From JAGOGN01 sp036652735 (lineage in GTDB: Bacteria; Bacillota; Clostridia; Lachnospirales; Lachnospiraceae): 37,943 nucleotides of DNA. Below the pieces are notes generated by a model, which was not told where the DNA came from, did not search any database, and saw nothing but the letters and a program-made list of their open reading frames with translations. The translations under genes were made by a program, and so were the position numbers. Shown here piece by piece: positions 33,891-37,943 of the stretch. The stretch's first letter is position 1. Each line of letters starts with the position of its first letter. Where the stretch lies: assembly GCA_036652735.1 (NCBI GenBank), contig JAVVVI010000024.1:1-37943 (forward strand). The letters run 5' to 3'.

Positions 33891-35801
33891 ATGAATATTG
33901 AATGGAATTTTCCCAACAATGGTTGTGGTCAAACAAGGGGTATTTCAGATGCCGGTATAGAAACTTTCACTGGCACAGAAATTCAATCATTAGCAAGAGA
34001 AATATGTCAGAACTCCTTGGATGCTACACCAGAAAACCCTTCTGATAGTGTTATGGTTGAATTTGAACGTTATAGAATTCATTCTTGTGATATACCAGGG
34101 TATGCTGTTTATAAAAACAAATTGAGTAAAGCGTACAATTATTGGTCAAACAGGAAAAGTGAAAAAACAATTTCGTATCTAAGCAAGGCGATTAAAGCAA
34201 TAAAAAACGAGAATGCATATGTGCTTAGAATAAGTGATTATAATACAACGGGATTACTAGATCCTTATGGTGATAGTGATGATGGGTGGAATGCACTCAC
34301 AAAAATTGATGGTGGAGCAACAAAAACTGGAGATAAAGCGGGTGCTTTTGGTATAGGTAAAAATGCTCCTTTTTGCAATTCTGATTATAGGTTGGTGCTT
34401 TATAGGACTTTAAATAGTGAAAATGAAATTGCTGCACAGGGAGTTTCGAGATTTATTTCTTTTCCTGAAGATGAAAGCGACGCTTCGCGTACCATGACTA
34501 CTGGATTTGGTTATTATGGCAATGCAGATGGTAATCTACCAGTACATCGAATTACTGAATTAGATAATCTGAAATCTAGAACTGAAATAGGAACCGATGT
34601 ATTTGTTTATGGATTTAATGCTGGAATATCATGGGAAGATGATGTTGCTTGTGAGGTTCTAGATAATTTTCTTATGGCAATTTATAAAAACAAACTTGCA
34701 GTATCTATTAATTCTAGAAAAATAAACGCTATCAATTTATCAGCGTTTATGGAAAGATACAAAACAAAAGTAAGGCAAGCTTATAGTTATTATAAGGTAT
34801 TAATCAATACTGAAACAAAAGTTTTTATGAAAGATTTCCATGGATTAGGGACATTAAAATTAAGTGTATTAGTTGACCCAGATGAAAAATTAAATAGAAA
34901 AGTCTTAGTTACTCGAACCTCAGGCATGAAACTACTGACACTAGGGAATATTTCAAGGTTAATTTCATTTTCTGGAATTTTAGAAATGCAAGGAAAAGGA
35001 TTAAATGAGTATTTCAGAGAAATGGAAACCCCTTCGCATGATAAATGGGTTCCAGGAAGATATACAAAAAACCCAGCACAAGCTAAAGAATATCATGATG
35101 AATTAAAGCAGTGGGTTGGAGCTATTATAATAGGATTGGGTGAATATTCAAGTGATGAAGAAATTGAAATAGAAGGACTTAGCAGTGTGCTTCAAAAGGA
35201 ATCATCTTCTGCATCACAGCAGGGAGATAACAAAAAAGAAGATCTACATGATACTATTGGTGATATATTAATACAGCCAAGAACGATTAACCAAAACAAT
35301 CCTAAAGGATTATTTCACGGGAACGATGGTCAAGGACAATCTAAAGGTAGGGAAACTCAAGGAACTGTTGGTAAGGGCGGTTTTCCAGCAACGAGAAGTT
35401 TAGGAGGAAATCGGCAAAGAAGTAAAAAAGAATCGCATAGAGGAACGGCATCTCCTGGTGGTAGAGACACTGTTCATGAAAAGTATAGTGGAGATATTCA
35501 TCAACCACTAAAAAATATTCGTATAATGAAAATTGCAAAAGATAAGTTCAGAGTGTCATTCGAAGTTTCTAGAGATGTCTCATCAGGCCATATTGAAATC
35601 GTAACTATCGGTGAAAATGGGAAATCTAATAAGCTTCAAATTAAATCTGCTATTGGTATTTCAGCTTGTGAAAATATTAAATGTAGCAATGTAGGGATAG
35701 GTTTTGCAAATTTAAAGGGTAATGAAAAAGTAATGATAGACTTTTCGTTAATAGATTCAAGAGATTATGCTATGGAGGTAAATGTATATGAACATAACTA
35801 A
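33891..35801 (+). CDS. GHKL (Hsp90/MutL/MORC-like) ATPase
   Basis: A 636-residue protein. N-terminal ATPase shows the Bergerat-fold motifs: N-box E37-x2-Q40-N41-S-x-D44-A, G1-type D116-x3-T-G121, G2 'GAFGIGK' at 151-157 and GT 234-235. A transducer-like S5 region follows (about 245-420) with 'METPSHDKW' at 378-386, as in bacterial MORC-like relatives. Residues 430-535 are a low-complexity, basic, probably disordered linker, and 540-636 a beta-rich C-terminal domain. No nuclease or helicase motif is seen in this chain. Such ATPases work as dimeric ATP-driven clamps on DNA in MutL, MORC and related conflict systems; the target here is unknown. Overlaps the next gene by 14 nt. Confidence 0.8.
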   Translation: MNIEWNFPNNGCGQTRGISDAGIETFTGTEIQSLAREICQNSLDATPENPSDSVMVEFERYRIHSCDIPGYAVYKNKLSKAYNYWSNRKSEKTISYLSKAIKAIKNENAYVLRISDYNTTGLLDPYGDSDDGWNALTKIDGGATKTGDKAGAFGIGKNAPFCNSDYRLVLYRTLNSENEIAAQGVSRFISFPEDESDASRTMTTGFGYYGNADGNLPVHRITELDNLKSRTEIGTDVFVYGFNAGISWEDDVACEVLDNFLMAIYKNKLAVSINSRKINAINLSAFMERYKTKVRQAYSYYKVLINTETKVFMKDFHGLGTLKLSVLVDPDEKLNRKVLVTRTSGMKLLTLGNISRLISFSGILEMQGKGLNEYFREMETPSHDKWVPGRYTKNPAQAKEYHDELKQWVGAIIIGLGEYSSDEEIEIEGLSSVLQKESSSASQQGDNKKEDLHDTIGDILIQPRTINQNNPKGLFHGNDGQGQSKGRETQGTVGKGGFPATRSLGGNRQRSKKESHRGTASPGGRDTVHEKYSGDIHQPLKNIRIMKIAKDKFRVSFEVSRDVSSGHIEIVTIGENGKSNKLQIKSAIGISACENIKCSNVGIGFANLKGNEKVMIDFSLIDSRDYAMEVNVYEHN

Positions 35802-36672
35802 AAGATTATACACATACCCTGTTCTTAGCGATGAAAAAGACGATTACAATTTATCTTTTTTCGATGTGCAATTTCAATACAAAATGAATAGTGTAAATAG
35901 TTTGCAATTAGATTTTAATGTAACACTTGATAATATGGAATTAAAAAAATTAATTATCGAAGGTCAAGCAGAATATGTAATTCATATCGAATGTTCAAAT
36001 ACTGCATTTAGAAGAACACTGAATTTCATAACAGAGGAAATTAGTTTAGAAATCCCAGTAGAACGGATTTATGGGAAGTTAGAAATGATCGCTTTAATTG
36101 TTTTAAAAGAGAATGTTAATCAACTAGTTAATTCTGATTGGAGCACTGACTATGATGGTGTTGCATTTGATTTAGTAAAAGGAAGTATACTTGGATATAA
36201 AAATTTACCGGTGTTAGATATAGTTAAAAACTATGAAGAGTTTACCAGTGCTAGTTCGATTTTTATGGTTTATAAACATCTAACTACAGAGGAAACGCCA
36301 ATTGATGTTAGCCTTGATTCAGCACAAATAAGAATTGGATTAGGAACTCAAGAATATGATATTTATTCCAGGTTTTGTAGAAAACCGCAATTTCAACCTA
36401 TTTTAAACTCGATGTTGGTCTTCCCTGCTCTTGTATATGTATTTGAAGAACTGAAGCAAGAAACAGGAATTGAAGCAAACCAAGGAAAATCTTGGTTTAT
36501 ATCATTAGACAAATCATATGAAAAAAGAGGGGTTAACTTTATCAATGAGATAAACGATGAATTAAAAACTTCCGTGCAGTTAGCACAAGAGGCGATGGAA
36601 TTACCCTTGAGCAAAGCGTTTTCAGCTTTTGCAGAATTGTTTGAAAATATGGAAGACGAGGAGGATATCTAG
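35788..36672 (+). CDS. Unknown protein of the GHKL operon (294 aa)
   Basis: A 294-residue soluble protein with no family I can name. Residues 1-110 are predicted beta-rich ('YVIHIECSNTAFRRTLNFI', 'LEIPVERIYGKLEMIALIVL'), 150-200 mixed, and 205-294 mainly helical ('PILNSMLVFPALVYVFEELK'), with an acidic end. No clear nuclease motif stands out. Start at 35788 is preferred over ATG 35782, which is only 3 nt from ggagg (35774-35778). It overlaps the ATPase stop and ends exactly where the next gene starts, showing one tightly coupled operon. Confidence 0.7.
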   Translation: MNITKRLYTYPVLSDEKDDYNLSFFDVQFQYKMNSVNSLQLDFNVTLDNMELKKLIIEGQAEYVIHIECSNTAFRRTLNFITEEISLEIPVERIYGKLEMIALIVLKENVNQLVNSDWSTDYDGVAFDLVKGSILGYKNLPVLDIVKNYEEFTSASSIFMVYKHLTTEETPIDVSLDSAQIRIGLGTQEYDIYSRFCRKPQFQPILNSMLVFPALVYVFEELKQETGIEANQGKSWFISLDKSYEKRGVNFINEINDELKTSVQLAQEAMELPLSKAFSAFAELFENMEDEEDI

Positions 36673-37704
36673 GTGAAACTATATTTTATGAAAAAAGAAG
36701 CGGTAGATTTCTTAAAAGATAACCTTGATTTAGTATACAACAAATACTTTACAGAGAAAGATAACAAATGGCTTTGGACAGTATGCGGAGGAGATCCATT
36801 TATAGAATATAAAGATATTCCGGATTTTCAGCTTGCAACACTTGACTCGGATATGTCAATAGGTGAAGTGGAGTTTAACAACTGTAAAATTTTATATAAA
36901 CATCTTTCTTTCTTAAATGAGTCCCAAGCCAGTGATGAAAGACTATGGGCGGGGCTATGTCATTCTGTATTTTATAACTATGCAAGACATAGATGGGATT
37001 ATCATACCAAGCAACCTAAAAATCAGAAAGAAGCAGTTTTAAATATAAAATCTCGTTTTTTCTTTTCGGGAGGAACACGTTCAGGGCTTTATAGAAACAC
37101 ATTGGCAAAATGTTGGTGGGTTGGGCGAAATACTTTTGATGGGGTAGCCGCAAATAGCTTTGAAAAACTTGACATTATAGGCAGTAATGATATAAGCAGT
37201 AAAATATCAGATATTTTTTATAGCAATACATTCTCATCTAATCCGGTCATTTTGGGTGGGATTGTTGATGGAATAAAGTATTTTAAAGACGAGGGAACGC
37301 AAATCACATTAAAAGAACATATTAGACCTTCTTTACAGGTGTTAAATGCTGTAGGTGGAGGTGTAATTCTTGATTGTCTAAGTGAAGAAGACATTGCTGA
37401 TATATTTATTGAAAATGTATATGGCATACTTCAAGGTGATGAACAAGGCATAGTAGCTGATAGTACATATGATGAAATAGATGATGAAATTCAGAAAATT
37501 TCCAATAATACTGATCTTTATATTGCGTTAGGAAATAGAGTTACCGTTTTTATTCCTCAAACGAATGAAATAAAAACAATTAAAGCGGACTATCTTAGTG
37601 GAACAAATCAAATTCCACCATTGGTAAAAATGCTTTTAGGTAAAATTGTCGGAGAAGAAACCGAATTTCAAGGTAAAACATATCAGATTAAAGAAATTTC
37701 TTAA
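36673..37704 (+). CDS. DUF6339-like protein with GreA/GreB-like C-terminal domain
   Basis: A 343-residue protein starting with GTG directly after the previous stop, with gaggagg 9 nt upstream. Residues 1-260 resemble the DUF6339 family as I recall it, with the strongly conserved-looking 'ESQASDERLWAGLC' (83-96) and 'SRFFFSGGTRSGLYRNTLAK' (127-146), which is rich in Arg, Trp and Cys and may be an active or nucleic-acid site. Residues about 285-343 ('GNRVTVFIPQTNEIKTIKAD' ... 'IPPLVKMLLGKIVGEETEFQ') look like the C-terminal FKBP-like domain of GreA/GreB, which docks on RNA polymerase. Neither call is checked against a database. Last gene of the operon. Confidence 0.65.
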   Translation: MKLYFMKKEAVDFLKDNLDLVYNKYFTEKDNKWLWTVCGGDPFIEYKDIPDFQLATLDSDMSIGEVEFNNCKILYKHLSFLNESQASDERLWAGLCHSVFYNYARHRWDYHTKQPKNQKEAVLNIKSRFFFSGGTRSGLYRNTLAKCWWVGRNTFDGVAANSFEKLDIIGSNDISSKISDIFYSNTFSSNPVILGGIVDGIKYFKDEGTQITLKEHIRPSLQVLNAVGGGVILDCLSEEDIADIFIENVYGILQGDEQGIVADSTYDEIDDEIQKISNNTDLYIALGNRVTVFIPQTNEIKTIKADYLSGTNQIPPLVKMLLGKIVGEETEFQGKTYQIKEIS

Positions 37705-37710
37705 ATACGT

Positions 37711-37943
37711 TCATTTCTTATCCCCATCTAACCAAATCCTAAACTCCCCAAGCGTGATGATGCCCTGATGGCAATCATCACGCTTTTTTCGTGCCTGCTC
37801 CGACCAATCATAAAATTCTGATTGAGAAATGCGTTTTGTTCTTGCCTTTGAGTTCATCCGGCGGTATGCCTTCTGAAAAGCCACATAGATTTCATCTTTC
37901 CCCTTTTCTGCCTGATACAGTTTCATAGCACCAATCTGATCAC
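37711..37943 (-). CDS. 3' part of a probable DUF6076 gene (partial)
   Basis: The minus-strand frame is open to the window edge. An internal Met at 37926 has no ribosome binding site and is preceded in frame by 'DQIGA', so this is the end of a longer gene. The sequence 'EIYVAFQKAYRRMNSKARTK ... ISQSEFYDWSEQARKKRDD ... GEFRIWL' fits the C-terminus of DUF6076 proteins, often found with mobile elements in gut Clostridia. It is convergent with the four-gene operon, whose terminator lies within it. Confidence 0.55.
   Translation of the reverse strand, partial: DQIGAMKLYQAEKGKDEIYVAFQKAYRRMNSKARTKRISQSEFYDWSEQARKKRDDCHQGIITLGEFRIWLDGDKK
37751..37789 (+). terminator. Strong terminator of the four-gene operon, inside the convergent gene
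   Basis: An 11-bp stem (agcgtgatgat 37751-37761 with atcatcacgct 37774-37784), an inner gcc/ggc pairing with loop ctgat, and T6 (37784-37789). It occupies coding sequence of the minus-strand DUF6076-like gene. Confidence 0.85.

Noticed and set aside
33661..37704. Assignment of the operon to the MZA system
   Set aside because: Only the GHKL ATPase is shared; no Z1 or AIPR protein is encoded here.

Overview
The window looks like a chromosome segment of a low-GC Firmicute of the class Clostridia, most likely family Lachnospiraceae. The reasons are the AT-rich sequence with strong AGGAGG-type ribosome binding sites, the S10-spc-alpha ribosomal gene order, a zinc-type S14, an enlarged L17 (178 aa), and several families typical of that group (EFR1-like flavodoxin-ferredoxin, DHHW, DUF4358 and DUF4317 proteins). 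This assignment is inference from protein character; no database was searched.

Layout. (1) 1-7764: mixed chromosomal genes. These are a two-CBS protein, a flavodoxin/4Fe-4S protein, two secreted proteins (an Ig-like/DUF4358/DHHW fusion and a three-repeat protein with an acidic tail), a divergent pair on the minus strand (SAM methyltransferase and DUF4317 protein) and a secreted transglutaminase-like protein. (2) 7765-24276: the ribosomal super-operon, from a strong promoter and a folded leader RNA through rpsJ to rplQ, including secY, adk, map, infA, rpmJ and rpoA. Several gaps inside it hold clear hairpins (before rplF, secY-adk, rpsM leader, rpsD-rpoA, rpoA-rplQ), and rpmJ has its own promoter. 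(3) 24294-28828: on the minus strand, mutS2 followed closely by an OmpR-type response regulator and a sensor kinase. (4) 28973-32782: a membrane-anchored HtrA-like protein that appears to have lost its catalytic triad, a YhaM-type exoribonuclease, and RlmD. (5) 32783-37943: an accessory region with a frameshifted TnpV remnant, a very AT-rich gap, a four-gene operon, and the 3' end of a probable DUF6076 gene.

The four-gene operon (33661-37704) is the best candidate for an undescribed system. It has a consensus promoter overlapped by a dyad, a 74-aa helical protein, a 636-aa GHKL (Hsp90/MutL/MORC-like) ATPase, a 294-aa protein of unknown fold, and a 343-aa protein (DUF6339-like as far as I recall the family) whose C-terminus resembles the GreA/GreB C-terminal domain. 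The genes abut or overlap, are read as one unit, and end at a strong terminator placed inside the convergent neighbour gene. Location next to transposon remnants and the ATPase type suggest a mobile defence or conflict module. This function is inferred, not shown.
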